Assembly: GCA_013289415.1 (NCBI GenBank)
Contig: JABDAB010000014.1
Coordinates: 1-35,026 of the forward strand
Direction of reading: 5' to 3'
DNA: 35,026 bases
DNA from: Gammaproteobacteria bacterium
Lineage (GTDB): Bacteria; Pseudomonadota; Gammaproteobacteria; Legionellales; Legionellaceae
Position numbers and translations under genes: made by a program. This document shows, piece after piece, positions 1-8,084 of the stretch. Position 1 is the first letter of the stretch. Every line of letters begins with the position of its first letter. Under the pieces are notes generated by a model that worked only from the letters and a program-made list of their open reading frames with translations, searched no databases and had not been told where the DNA came from.

Positions 1-141
1 GCTTAAAGCGCAGCAGATTCCGTGCACCACATAAGCATCAGTCTAATATCAAAATAATTCTGCTTGCTGACGCGCGTGGATTAGTCCGAGCTTAGTGGCA
101 AGCATTTCCTTGGCGATTGTGATCGAGGCTCGTGCTCACTA

Positions 142-170
142 TTGACAATAGTTAATAAATTTGTTAACAT
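142..170 (+). promoter_or_regulatory. Predicted sigma70 promoter of the higBA-like pair
   Basis: TTGACA at 142-147 and TAACAT at 165-170 are separated by 17 bp, close to the consensus. A short inverted repeat (GTTAA at 151-155, TTAAC at 164-168) lies between and into the -10 box, where binding by the XRE antitoxin would block transcription. The operator role is inference from the way HigA-type antitoxins autoregulate. Confidence 0.6.
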
Positions 171-201
171 TTGAGCTATCATTAAATAAAGAAATATCTT
201 C

Positions 202-534
202 ATGAAGTGGACTATTCATTATTATAACCAGTCGGTTAAAGAAGATTCACGGGACCTTCCAAAGTCGATTAAGGCTAAATTTGAAGCGATTATGGATAAA
301 ATGATTGGATGTGGTCCCGATATTGGACTGCCTTTCACAAAAGCCATGGGAAAGGGGTTGTTTGAGATCCGCGCTAAGGCTCAAGAAGGTATTGCTCGAG
401 GAATGTTTTGTACGATTTCTGGGAATACCATTGTTATCCTGCATGTGTTTTTAAAAAAAACGCAGGCGACGCCCAAAAAAGAATTGGATTTGGCCATTAA
501 ACGAATGAAAGAGGTGAAAAATCATGACGTATAA
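202..534 (+). CDS. HigB/RelE-like toxin (phage Gp49-like family)
   Basis: A 110-residue protein of the RelE/HigB superfamily in its Gp49-like branch, whose members are ribosome-dependent mRNA interferases. Visible family features are the N-terminal strand, a basic helix, a central segment around residues 45-58 ending in the sequence LFEIRAK, the strand ARGMFCTI, and the hydrophobic strand before the conserved FLKKTQATPKKEL segment that precedes the last helix. Length fits the family. The gene sits first in a two-gene operon and overlaps the antitoxin gene by 11 bp, so it is toxin-first as in hig loci. The ribosome-binding site is weak (AAAGAAA). The family call is strong; whether the toxin is active cannot be judged. 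Confidence 0.85.
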   Translation: MKWTIHYYNQSVKEDSRDLPKSIKAKFEAIMDKMIGCGPDIGLPFTKAMGKGLFEIRAKAQEGIARGMFCTISGNTIVILHVFLKKTQATPKKELDLAIKRMKEVKNHDV

Positions 535-844
535 CCCAGTTCCTCGTGATAACGAAGTGCGGAATGAAGTGCTTGCTGATCCAGAAGCACGTGCAATATA
601 TGAAGCAACTAAGCTACAGATTGAACTTGCCATCCAATTAAAAGGTGCCCGACTCAAGAAAAATATGACACAAGAAGAAGTTGCTTCTATCTTGCATACT
701 CAAAAACCTGCTATTTCACGACTTGAAACTTGCCACGAAAATGTTAAAAGCTTTCCATCGCTTTTAACGCTAGTGAAGTTTGCATCAGCCATTGGGTATG
801 AGCTGAAAATCAGGCTTGTTCCTTTAAGGGAGTCTGCTAAATAA
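524..844 (+). CDS. HigA-like XRE-family antitoxin
   Basis: A 106-residue DNA-binding protein with a Cro/C1-type helix-turn-helix at about residues 40-95: KGARLKKNMTQEEVASIL forms the first helices, QKPAISRLE the recognition helix, and the following leucine-rich helices close the domain. The N-terminal 38 residues contain a helix typical of antitoxins partnered with Gp49-like toxins. It would neutralise the upstream toxin and repress the shared promoter at 142-170. The 11-bp overlap with the toxin gene suggests translational coupling. Confidence 0.85.
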   Translation: MTYNPVPRDNEVRNEVLADPEARAIYEATKLQIELAIQLKGARLKKNMTQEEVASILHTQKPAISRLETCHENVKSFPSLLTLVKFASAIGYELKIRLVPLRESAK

Positions 845-956
845 TAGATCAAGTTCCGTTCGGGTCGTAATCGCAGGATAAAGTTACCTTTTTGAAACAC
901 ACGCGTGCATCTATGCCTTTCATAATTCAAAAAGACATTTTACCCGGCGATTGTGA

Positions 957-1250
957 CAAGATACAAATTTAAATAGAAAGCAGCTCGTTCTTGCTGGAGC
1001 GGAATCACATGTTTGTTTATTTCAGTCCGCGGTTAATTTACAACAGGAAGGTTATGAAATATTTGTTTTATCCGATACGATTTCGGCTCGTAATTCACAT
1101 GATAATGCGCAGGCACTAGAAAGACTTGCTTATCATCGATGCCAGTTAATTACGAAAGAGATGTTATTCTTCGAGCTGATTGAGCATTCCGAGTCGCCAA
1201 ACTATTTAGACTTGGCTTTAAAATTTTTAGATGGGCGATACATCAAATAA
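957..1250 (+). pseudogene. 3' remnant of an isochorismatase-family cysteine hydrolase gene
   Basis: An open frame without a start codon runs from 957 (after a TGA at 954-956) to the TAA at 1248-1250. It encodes about 97 residues that read as the C-terminal half of an isochorismatase/nicotinamidase-like hydrolase: LVLAGAESHVC carries the equivalent of the catalytic cysteine, then a Rossmann-type strand IFVLSDTISARN, and the segment CQLITKEMLFFELI typical of YcaC-like members. The N-terminal half with the catalytic Asp and Lys is missing, so it cannot be functional. The stop codon is 12 bp before the MFS gene, whose ribosome-binding site overlaps the end, so the two were probably once one operon. 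The stretch 845-956 holds nothing recognisable. Confidence 0.7.
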
Positions 1251-1262
1251 GGAAAATAATTT

Positions 1263-2510
1263 ATGACGCATTCCACGCCATTTAATTGGCGCTCAACCAC
1301 TAGCACATTGACCTTGTTGTTCATTATGTTTATTGATGGTGTAGGTATGTCTTTAGTGTTACCCCTGATTGGTGATTTATTTGCCATAGGGCCTCATTCA
1401 ATCATTTCAGCAAGTACGTCAGGTTGGTTAACTAACGTGTATTATGGTGGGAGCTTGGCTTGCTTTTCTGGGGCGATGATCATTGGGGCGGTGGTGTTAG
1501 GGCAATTGTCTGATAAAAGCGGACGAAAATTCACTCTGTATTTATCGCTTGGAGGGGCTGTGATTGGTTACCTCATTTGCGCCTTTGCAGTCTTTGCCAG
1601 TGCACCAATGTTATTTTTATTAGGTCGCACGATTGATGGTCTAACGGCTGGCAGTATCCCTGTTGCGCAAGCTATGCTATCAGATGTTGATACTCGGCAA
1701 AATAAAATGACGAGCATTGCCAAAGTGATGTTTGCTTTGACCTCGGGATATATGTTTGGCCCAATTATAGCGAGCATCGCTTTTTCTTCTAAGGATTACT
1801 CATTTTATTTACCATTTTTACTGGTCGCTTTATGCTGCGTTGTTTGCATGGTCTTGCTTGGTTTGATTCAAGATACGAGTGAGATAAAGAAAGCCGATAA
1901 TAAAATTGATTTAACCATCGCCTTTAGGCAAATTAAGGCACTTTGGCAAGCCGCGAATTTACGTAATGCCCTCGTTGGTTTTTTTCTTTTTCAATGCGCT
2001 TGGACCTTGTTTTATCAATATTTACCCAAAATGAATTCATTAGTGATGAGCCTTTCAGAAAGTAATTCAAGTTTATTGATGACCGAAGTGGGTATAGGAA
2101 TGTGTTTTGCATTTTGTTTCGTGGTGCCGAAAATGCAAGCTCTTTGCTCACCGAAACGATTGGTTATTTATTGCGTTTCTTTGTTTTCGCTGGCTGCGGC
2201 TAATTTTCTCATATCAATGGGATACCTGTCTTTTCAGGTAATTAGTGTACTGATGTCAATACTATATGCAGTTGGTTACTCTGCTATGCTCGCTTTTATG
2301 TTATCCATATCAAACGAGAATCAAAAAGGATTGATATTTGGATCCATTGCGTCTATTTGCGCCATATCTGCCACGGCAACAGCACTATTAGGAAGTACGA
2401 TTGCTTGTGTCAATTTTCGTTTATTTTTCATGGTGCTCTTCATTCTGAGTGTGATGGTATTGGTGTTATTTACAAAAAATACCAGTGAAACGCTTGTTGA
2501 AACGGTATAA
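1263..2510 (+). CDS. MFS drug/H+ antiporter-like transporter (DHA1 family)
   Basis: A 415-residue integral membrane protein with about twelve hydrophobic segments. The first helix LLFIMFIDGVGMSLVLPLI is like that of DHA1/TetA-type exporters, and the loop after helix 2 carries motif A in the form GQLSDKSGRKF. Helix 5 (SGYMFGPIIASI) resembles the antiporter motif C region. The family exports drugs or metabolites from the inner membrane by proton exchange. The ATG is preceded by AAGGA at a sensible distance inside the end of the isochorismatase remnant. The gene is followed after only 3 bp by an ABC-F gene, so both may answer the same toxic compound. The substrate cannot be told from sequence. 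Confidence 0.85.
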   Translation: MTHSTPFNWRSTTSTLTLLFIMFIDGVGMSLVLPLIGDLFAIGPHSIISASTSGWLTNVYYGGSLACFSGAMIIGAVVLGQLSDKSGRKFTLYLSLGGAVIGYLICAFAVFASAPMLFLLGRTIDGLTAGSIPVAQAMLSDVDTRQNKMTSIAKVMFALTSGYMFGPIIASIAFSSKDYSFYLPFLLVALCCVVCMVLLGLIQDTSEIKKADNKIDLTIAFRQIKALWQAANLRNALVGFFLFQCAWTLFYQYLPKMNSLVMSLSESNSSLLMTEVGIGMCFAFCFVVPKMQALCSPKRLVIYCVSLFSLAAANFLISMGYLSFQVISVLMSILYAVGYSAMLAFMLSISNENQKGLIFGSIASICAISATATALLGSTIACVNFRLFFMVLFILSVMVLVLFTKNTSETLVETV

Positions 2511-2513
2511 AGC

Positions 2514-4076
2514 ATGTCTTTGGTCTTAATCGATGCAATGAAGCTGGCTTGTCAATTTGCTAATAAAGAAAGTAATTTGTTTGAGCCAGTTGATATCATG
2601 CTAATGGACACTACCTATTTTATGATTGGCCGCAATGGTTCTGGTAAATCGACATTGGCTAAGCTGTTAGCTGAACCCTCAAGCGTGGTAAAGCATTTTG
2701 GGCGGGTGGGGTATTTGAGCCAAGGTTTGGATGATTTTGAGGGTAGCGTTGCAGAAAAATTAAAAGTTCACATTTATTTGGACGCATTGCGTCGTATAGA
2801 ACATGGCGGGATTGATAGTGAAGACTTCACCTTACTGGATGGCAATTGGGATATTGAGGTCAAACTTAAAAAGGATTTAACTGCCTATGGGTTATCTCAA
2901 TCGATCTTGTATGCGCCTTATGCTCAACTGAGTGGGGGGCAACGTACACGGTTATCGTTGTTAGCTTTGCACCGCCGTCAGTGTGATTTTTATATTTTAG
3001 ATGAGCCATCTAACCATCTTGATTTTAGTGGTCGGCAATGGTTGTTGATCTGGATAAAAGCTCATCCAGCATGCCTTATCATCACTCACGACTTACTTTT
3101 GTTAAAACAAAGCGTCGTTATTCTTGAGTTGTCATCTCATGGTATTCATACTTACCGTGGCGGTTGGCAAGATTATTTGGCTTCAAAAAAACAGTTGGTT
3201 CTGGGTGCTGAGCGTCAGGTGCTGCAAACAGAAAGAAAATTAAAAGAGAGTTTGAAATCAAAACAACACAGTCAGGAGAAATTACAAGCCAAGCAAAATG
3301 CCGCTCAGAAAGGTCGTGCTAAAACAAATCAATCTAAACTTATCCTTGATAAACAAAAAGCTACTAGTGAAGCAACTGGCGGACGTTTGGCTACCTTGAG
3401 CCAACAGCGAGTTGTCAGCGCATCGCTTGCGAATGCAGATGCAAAAAAAATATTGGAACAAATTAAACCTCAAGCGTTTATTGTCTCACCCATTGAGACA
3501 GACAAAAAGAAAACATTATCAGTTACCAACGTAATTATGCCTTACGGTCAAAAGGCACCAATATCTTTTCAACTATCTTTCGGTGAGCGTCTCTGGGTTT
3601 TAGGCGATAATGGTAGCGGTAAATCGAGCTTGTTAAAAATAATTCAAGGACAGATCAAGCCAATATCAGGTGAAATTCTTAGGTCTAGTAGTGTTGCGCT
3701 ATTAGATCAGCACTTTTCATTTTTAGATAATAAGGCGAGTGCTGTTGATAACTTTGAACGGCTTTCTCCTGGTTTGACACAGGAATACTACCGAACAATT
3801 CTCGCGCAGCTACGTCTTCGGCGTGAGGCAGCTTTGCAAGCAGTAAATAGTTTAAGTGGTGGAGAAACCATAAAATTGGCATTAGCGTGTCTTTTTAGTG
3901 GTAAATTTTCACCAGCTTTATTGTTATTGGATGAACCTGATAATCACCTCGATTTAGAATCCAAGGCATTATTGATTGAGACGCTCAAACAGTACCAAGG
4001 TACTATGGTTATTATAAGTCATGATGAGGATTTTGTGTCATCGATTGGGACTGTGAATCAATTGAAGTTAGGTTGA
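2514..4076 (+). CDS. ABC-F family ATPase
   Basis: A 520-residue soluble protein with two ABC ATPase domains and no membrane domain. Domain 1 has Walker A GRNGSGKST (39-47), signature LSGGQ (139-143) and Walker B ILDEPSNHLD (161-170). Domain 2 has GDNGSGKSS (364-372), LSGGE (447-451) and LLDEPDNHLD (471-480). The interdomain linker (about 225-310) is long, basic and predicted coiled. ABC-F proteins bind the ribosomal E site and either regulate translation or displace ribosome-targeting antibiotics. It begins 3 bp after the MFS stop codon, implying coupled translation. The pairing with an exporter suggests, but does not prove, an antibiotic-resistance role. Confidence 0.9.
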   Translation: MSLVLIDAMKLACQFANKESNLFEPVDIMLMDTTYFMIGRNGSGKSTLAKLLAEPSSVVKHFGRVGYLSQGLDDFEGSVAEKLKVHIYLDALRRIEHGGIDSEDFTLLDGNWDIEVKLKKDLTAYGLSQSILYAPYAQLSGGQRTRLSLLALHRRQCDFYILDEPSNHLDFSGRQWLLIWIKAHPACLIITHDLLLLKQSVVILELSSHGIHTYRGGWQDYLASKKQLVLGAERQVLQTERKLKESLKSKQHSQEKLQAKQNAAQKGRAKTNQSKLILDKQKATSEATGGRLATLSQQRVVSASLANADAKKILEQIKPQAFIVSPIETDKKKTLSVTNVIMPYGQKAPISFQLSFGERLWVLGDNGSGKSSLLKIIQGQIKPISGEILRSSSVALLDQHFSFLDNKASAVDNFERLSPGLTQEYYRTILAQLRLRREAALQAVNSLSGGETIKLALACLFSGKFSPALLLLDEPDNHLDLESKALLIETLKQYQGTMVIISHDEDFVSSIGTVNQLKLG

Positions 4077-4175
4077 ATTGTGCAAGACTGTGCTAGTGTA
4101 ATGTCTCACGCAAATTAACATAACTCATCTCGCAGTAATCGACTCGATACAAATTTTATTCTCAGGTTTTTGTAG

Positions 4176-4205
4176 GTTGGGCAAAGCGCGGAGCGCGTGC
4201 CCAAC
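4176..4205. repeat. REP-like inverted repeat
   Basis: GTTGGGC at 4176-4182 is matched by its reverse complement GCCCAAC at 4199-4205, with a GC-rich centre (AAAGCGCGGAGCGCGT) that can also fold. The form GTTGGGC-AAAGCGC-GCCCAAC is typical of dispersed extragenic palindromes in many proteobacteria. It lies between the ABC-F gene and the transposition ATPase remnant and may also stop transcription. Confidence 0.5.
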
Positions 4206-4217
4206 AATGGGTAGGGT

Positions 4218-4661
4218 TTATGCTCTTTTCAGGACCGCTATCGCTTCGTTGATAATCTCATCTGGCAAGTGATTAATATTTTTATCACAAGCCAAACGTA
4301 AGGCAGTTACAATGAGCTGATGCGCTAGCCTTGGATTGCCTTTCGAGCCCATACGAAGAAGTTCAATGCCTGAATCAGACAACAGATTGCGAGTGCAGCC
4401 TGCTTGGGTGAACCCATGCATTAGTAACTGTTTGAATGCTTCACGGTCAAGAATGGGCTTTAGTTCAATCCGTGCTTGGATCCGTGAAGCCAACGCTCTA
4501 TTGATAGGCCTGTCGATATCACGCGCCAGCTCAGGGTGACCGACCAGCCAGACCGTCATGTACTCTTTGGAATCAAAGACAAAGTTTAAAAATGCAGGGA
4601 AATCTCGAAAAAATTCAAATGGTAAATTTTGAGCCTCCTCTAATAATGTGGAGCTCCACAT
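4218..4661 (-). pseudogene. C-terminal half of an ExeA/TniB-like AAA ATPase (transposition accessory protein)
   Basis: The 147 codons begin at the Walker B region (LLEEAQNLP, normally DEAQNLP) and continue through a sensor-1-like strand (VWLVGHPEL), the arginine-rich ASRIQARIEL segment and a C-terminal helical lid (GNPRLAHQLIVTALRLA). This matches the second half of ExeA/TniB-type ATPases that accompany DDE transposases. The Walker A half is absent. The apparent start ATG lies inside a 36-bp palindrome (4636-4671), so the reading frame opens by accident at the breakpoint. No transposase gene remains next to it. Probably a dead relic of a transposable element. Confidence 0.7.
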
Positions 4662-4671
4662 TATTAGAGGA
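4636..4671. repeat. 36-bp perfect palindrome at the ATPase breakpoint
   Basis: The sequence from 4636 to 4671 equals its own reverse complement, centred on GAGCTC at 4651-4656. One arm is the ATPase coding sequence for LLEE; the other is an inverted copy of it. A second inverted repeat follows at once: CTCCTCA (4675-4681) and TGAGGAG (4686-4692). Such structure fits a foldback rearrangement that truncated the gene. Confidence 0.85.
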
Positions 4672-4863
4672 CTGCTCCTCAGTAATGAGGAGTGGTTACT
4701 CGACTATTAAAGCAAAAGGCAAGCCATGACTCCTCCATCTGATTCTGACCCCTCCATGTGCTCCATGCTATTTCAGGCTCACCTTGCGTTGGACGATGCT
4801 AGAGATTGATTATTGTAGCTCTTTAGGCTATGATTGAAGCTTAATTAGCTTCATTAAAGAATT
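4662..4863. other. Non-coding junction between element remnant and nucleotidyltransferase gene
   Basis: About 200 bp without a credible gene. The first 40 bp hold nested inverted repeats next to the palindrome. The remainder shows no clear promoter elements apart from AT-rich sequence shortly before the ATG at 4864. Confidence 0.4.
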
Positions 4864-5442
4864 ATGATAGATACTTCAATATTGTTTTCTGAATATAGGC
4901 GGCGTGTGCTTGGGCTTTTATTGCTTCATCCAGACGAGCGCTATCATGTCCGAGAGATTGCACGGTTAACGAATACTACCGCGGGCACACTTCATCGAGA
5001 ATTATCCAAACTTGCTAAAGCTAACGTACTTCTACGCGAGCTTAGTGGCAATCAGGTTTATTATCAAGCAAATCGTAATTTCCCCATTTACACAGAGCTT
5101 ACTAGCATTTTGAAAAAAACGTCTGGTTTGGTGGATGTTTTGTTTGATTCTTTAGCACCATTAGCTGAGAAAATTGAAGTGGCTTTTGTTTTTGGTTCGG
5201 TGGCAAAAGGAACTGAAAACCTGGGATCTGATATTGATGTGCTTATTATAGGTGACATTGATTTTACAGAAATAGTAACTGCTCTTTATTCTGCTCAATC
5301 CAGTTTAGGACGAGAAATTAATCCTAAAGTATATTCCAAAGAACAATGGAAGACATGTTTACAAAAACAAGACCTCTTCACCCAGGAGGTTTTAAATAAT
5401 CCTAAATTATTTATTATGGGGACTGAATGTGACTTTAGCTAA
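4864..5442 (+). CDS. Winged-helix minimal nucleotidyltransferase (MNT-type)
   Basis: A 192-residue two-domain protein. Residues 1-75 form a winged helix-turn-helix (helix YHVREIARLTNTTAGTLHRE, then the wing LLRELSGNQVYYQ). Residues about 95-192 form a minimal nucleotidyltransferase with the hallmark GSVAKGTENLGSDIDVLII, where the two Asp residues bind metal. MNT proteins usually pair with a HEPN-type partner as AMPylating antitoxins or act as regulators; here no HEPN gene follows. The last eight codons run into sequence that also encodes the start of an ankyrin remnant, so the natural C-terminus may be slightly altered. Function is therefore uncertain: an orphan antitoxin or a regulator. Confidence 0.75.
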   Translation: MIDTSILFSEYRRRVLGLLLLHPDERYHVREIARLTNTTAGTLHRELSKLAKANVLLRELSGNQVYYQANRNFPIYTELTSILKKTSGLVDVLFDSLAPLAEKIEVAFVFGSVAKGTENLGSDIDVLIIGDIDFTEIVTALYSAQSSLGREINPKVYSKEQWKTCLQKQDLFTQEVLNNPKLFIMGTECDFS

Positions 5443-5740
5443 TTTAAGACATAGAAACTATGAGGGTTTTACCCCGGAGGATATTGCAAAACAACATGGT
5501 CATGAGAGAGTACTTTTAGCATTGAAAGAACATATTACCAATGATGACGAAAAACTAAAAAAATTAGGGGAAGAGATGTCTTTAGCATATCAATATATGA
5601 TTGATAACGATACAAAAACGGAATTAATGAAAAGGCTATTTTCAGTAAGTAAAAAGGAATATATAAAGACCAAAGAAGAACAAGTTATCTCTGATAGTGA
5701 CTCTAGCAATGAGGAAGGACTGAAATCTCCTGATGTTTAA
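5429..5740 (+). pseudogene. C-terminal remnant of an ankyrin-repeat protein
   Basis: The frame uses a GTG inside the end of the nucleotidyltransferase gene, overlapping it by 14 bp in another frame; the open frame extends upstream only to about 5392. Residues 3-30 read as one ankyrin repeat (NYEGFTPEDIAKQHGHERVL). A helical lysine-rich section follows, and the tail is acidic and serine-rich (SDSDSSNEEG), resembling the glutamate-rich tails of Legionella type IV secreted effectors. The N-terminal repeats are missing. Most likely the 3' end of a deleted effector gene; expression as a short protein is possible but unsupported. Confidence 0.6.
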
Positions 5741-5813
5741 ATGGTAACGACTATGTATAGGAATTATAAAGCCTGAGCTGTTCCAGCCCATATTTTAGCG
5801 AAGATCTTAAATA

Positions 5814-6000
5814 TTGCCATCGATGGGGTTCAATGATAGCGTGCAATCCATACAATGGACAGTAAAGCACCCAACCTATGTCACACACCAGCACCTGGAA
5901 ATAACCGGGGCACTGGCGCGCGAAGCTATGGAACACACGCGCCATCAGCCTGAAAAAACCTTGCTTTATCAGGTTATCGAAGAACATTACCCCGAATTGA
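5814..6000 (+). pseudogene. N-terminal fragment of an IS91-like transposase
   Basis: In the frame beginning at 5814 the segment PEKTLLYQVIEEHYPEL (about 5949-5999) resembles the N-terminal, pre-zinc-finger region of IS91-type transposases (the usual pattern is PEKTxLYxxVxxH). After about 6000 the frame carries on only as the antisense of the ankyrin-like gene on the minus strand, so homology stops there. The zinc-binding and HUH catalytic parts are absent. This looks like one broken end of an IS91-like element abutting the 3' part of the neighbouring gene. Family recognition rests on this short motif only. Confidence 0.45.
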
Positions 6001-6657
6001 CGAATGTTGTTTTTCTGCCTTATCGTTTAATATGTCCAGCATTTTTTGCTTTTTGTTTAAGTTATCAAGAATATAATCATCTCCTGGAGACTGTTCCAAT
6101 GAAATTTTATCGTTTTGAATGTTACGTACTAAGTGTTCAATGACGGTCTCATTTATATGTCCATTATCCAAATCATCGCAATCCGTTACATTATCAATGT
6201 TTGCTTCACGTTCAAGAAAATATTCTATTAAGGTTTGATTGTAACAATCAACAGCAATATTTAATAAATAAACTTTGTGTTTTTCTGGAGGACGGCACAT
6301 GCCTTGATGAATGGAATGTATTGGCCGGTTAATATCAATTGGCATCACATCTAACAATCTATCAAAATCATCTGGAGTATAGTCATTGATTACAGCAAGT
6401 CTATAAATATGATCAATAAGAGGATCGAGATAGAGTTTATCTGTATGTTCACTCAAAGTACCAAATAACTCTTTAATTTTGTCTTGGTCTTGTTCTTCAA
6501 TGGCATTTAAAATGCAATTTAGTAATGCTTTGTTATTAGGAATGTAGTATTTTGGATCGGGATTATTTAATTTTCCTAATAAAGGAATCTCGGAAAAATT
6601 AACTTTATCAATTGTGAGTGTTGCATCTATTTCAAAATTTTCTTCATCAAAAAACAT
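5974..6657 (-). CDS. Ankyrin-like effector candidate, probably 3'-truncated
   Basis: A 227-residue acidic, soluble protein without signal peptide. Residues 128-155 (KVYLLNIAVDCYNQTLIEYF followed by LEREANID) read as a degenerate ankyrin repeat, and residues 44-110 are helical pairs of similar size. The last residues before the stop (about RGNVLR) are encoded by DNA matching the IS91-like fragment, so the original C-terminus was probably replaced by an insertion. Its neighbour across the scar is another ankyrin remnant (5429-5740) on the opposite strand. Legionella ankyrin proteins are often Dot/Icm substrates; that role is inferred here and the truncation may have abolished it. Confidence 0.6.
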   Translation of the reverse strand: MFFDEENFEIDATLTIDKVNFSEIPLLGKLNNPDPKYYIPNNKALLNCILNAIEEQDQDKIKELFGTLSEHTDKLYLDPLIDHIYRLAVINDYTPDDFDRLLDVMPIDINRPIHSIHQGMCRPPEKHKVYLLNIAVDCYNQTLIEYFLEREANIDNVTDCDDLDNGHINETVIEHLVRNIQNDKISLEQSPGDDYILDNLNKKQKMLDILNDKAEKQHSSIRGNVLR

Positions 6658-6810
6658 TTTATTGCCCCATAGTGTAAATAATAAATCCGCTGATCTTGTC
6701 GGCAGATAACTAATTGATCAATTGCGTAAGTAATAATACACTAATCTGTGTGAATTATAAACATATAAAGCACGTGTAATCAACCACGCAGATAGGCATT
6801 TGTGAAATGC

Positions 6811-6833
6811 TGCGACACTTTTTTAGTGTCGCA
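6811..6833 (-). terminator. Stem-loop downstream of the J-domain gene
   Basis: TGCGACACT (6811-6819) and AGTGTCGCA (6825-6833) form a perfect 9-bp stem with a 5-nt loop, 11 bp after the minus-strand stop codon. It lacks a strong U-run on the minus strand, so it may be a weak or Rho-assisted terminator. A second small hairpin (GCATTT / AAATGC, about 6796-6810) adjoins it. Confidence 0.5.
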
Positions 6834-6843
6834 TACACTTTTC

Positions 6844-7872
6844 TCACTTTCCCGTTTGATTCATAATCGCAGGCGAGGAGCTTACACCAGCTTCAAGTTG
6901 TAACGTTGTTGCATGTCCAGAAACATACTGTGTTAATAGCGTTCTTATGAGCTCTTGATCCATATCAAAATCTGGATCAATAATATGATAAGGCAACATC
7001 AAAGACAATGACTGGCATAGGAGAAGAATAGTGTACGCGTCTATTCCTTCAATTGCTCCGCGATCTCCTTTGGGTGTAAACCGACAAAATTTATCAACAA
7101 ACATCGCCAGTTGAGATTGTGTAGAGGAGAATAGAGATAGAAATATATTTCTATTTTTTATGTTAGCAATCATTTGATCAAAAGCTGCCTTGATCCGTGC
7201 TTTATCTTGACTAACCATGGCTGAAACAAAAACATCAGCACCAAGATAGTCTTTTAGGTATAATTTTGTTGCAATTTGCTCTGTCACAAAACCGAAATCG
7301 CTGCCACACTTGCTTTGATCCAACTTACCCCAATCTTCCCACCGTAAAAGATTTGGGATGTACTCTTTGACTCCCTCATAATATGCAGTGCCTTTATTTA
7401 ACTCGTATCCAGGTGTTGGATAATACTTGCCATTTAATGGTGGCCTTGATCCACTTCGACGCAAATTGCTCGCGAGTTCGTCAACACTTTTGGGAGGAGT
7501 AAATACTTGCGATGACTGTGTTGATGAACTCGAATTTGAAAATGGATTAGGCACTTCACTGGATGAAAAATATGATGCATCAGCGGAGTGTTGTGATATA
7601 TCGTCTGGGACAGTACCGTAATCATAGCTAATAGAAGTTAATAGCTTTGTATTCTCAACCCACTTGAGATGTTCTGCGCTATCTTCCGCCAGACCTGGAT
7701 GCTTATCTGGGTGGTTTTTCAAAATAACTTTCATGATTTTTTTGTGGTATTCTTTTTTTCTGTCCTCTGGCGTTCGACTATTCCAGCTTTCAATGTCGAT
7801 ACCTGTAAACTCAAGTGCTTTACGCTGTTGGAGATATTCAAATTCTGTTCTTTCTGGCATGATTTTTCTCAC
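6844..7872 (-). CDS. J-domain protein, probable effector
   Basis: Up to 342 residues. The first ~80 residues carry a divergent J-domain: a basic helix II (EYHKKIMKVILKN) followed by the diagnostic HPD at residues 54-56 (KNHPDKHPG), then a helix III-like section. A serine-rich linker (about 100-140) leads to a helical C-terminal region (about 145-342) that I do not recognise. J-domains stimulate Hsp70 ATPase; as this protein lacks the Gly/Phe and zinc domains of DnaJ it is not the housekeeping co-chaperone and could recruit host or bacterial Hsp70. The frame opens with GTG at 7872, but the ATG at 7860 (fifth codon, preceded by GTGAG) is the likelier start. Confidence 0.7.
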   Translation of the reverse strand: MRKIMPERTEFEYLQQRKALEFTGIDIESWNSRTPEDRKKEYHKKIMKVILKNHPDKHPGLAEDSAEHLKWVENTKLLTSISYDYGTVPDDISQHSADASYFSSSEVPNPFSNSSSSTQSSQVFTPPKSVDELASNLRRSGSRPPLNGKYYPTPGYELNKGTAYYEGVKEYIPNLLRWEDWGKLDQSKCGSDFGFVTEQIATKLYLKDYLGADVFVSAMVSQDKARIKAAFDQMIANIKNRNIFLSLFSSTQSQLAMFVDKFCRFTPKGDRGAIEGIDAYTILLLCQSLSLMLPYHIIDPDFDMDQELIRTLLTQYVSGHATTLQLEAGVSSSPAIMNQTGK

Positions 7873-8084
7873 AGTTAATGGCTCATAAGGCTATTGTAGA
7901 CTATAGACAATATTTGGTCAAACAGATATTTTATTTAGCATTAAATGTTGGCGAGGCACTAGCGAGCTAACTTCGCCAATGCTATTGTAGTAATATAAGT
8001 TACTGTAATCTGCGTTGCTATAATGAAATTCTATAGCCGTCAAAATGAATTACAAGTGCTGCAGAGCATATAGATTAAAACGAA
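7873..8084. other. Intergenic region, no gene seen
   Basis: About 210 bp of AT-rich sequence upstream of the J-domain gene and downstream of the SseB-domain gene. It should contain the J-gene promoter on the minus strand; no convincing -35/-10 pair or RNA gene was recognised. Confidence 0.4.

Noticed and set aside
88..5051. A 14-bp match (GAGCTTAGTGGCAA) between 88-101 and 5038-5051.
   Set aside because: No flanking similarity; the second copy is inside the nucleotidyltransferase coding sequence, so chance is likely.
5751..5987. Minus-strand ORF of 78 codons opposite the IS91-like fragment.
   Set aside because: No family resemblance, overlaps the transposase fragment and the truncated ankyrin gene; probably an antisense shadow.
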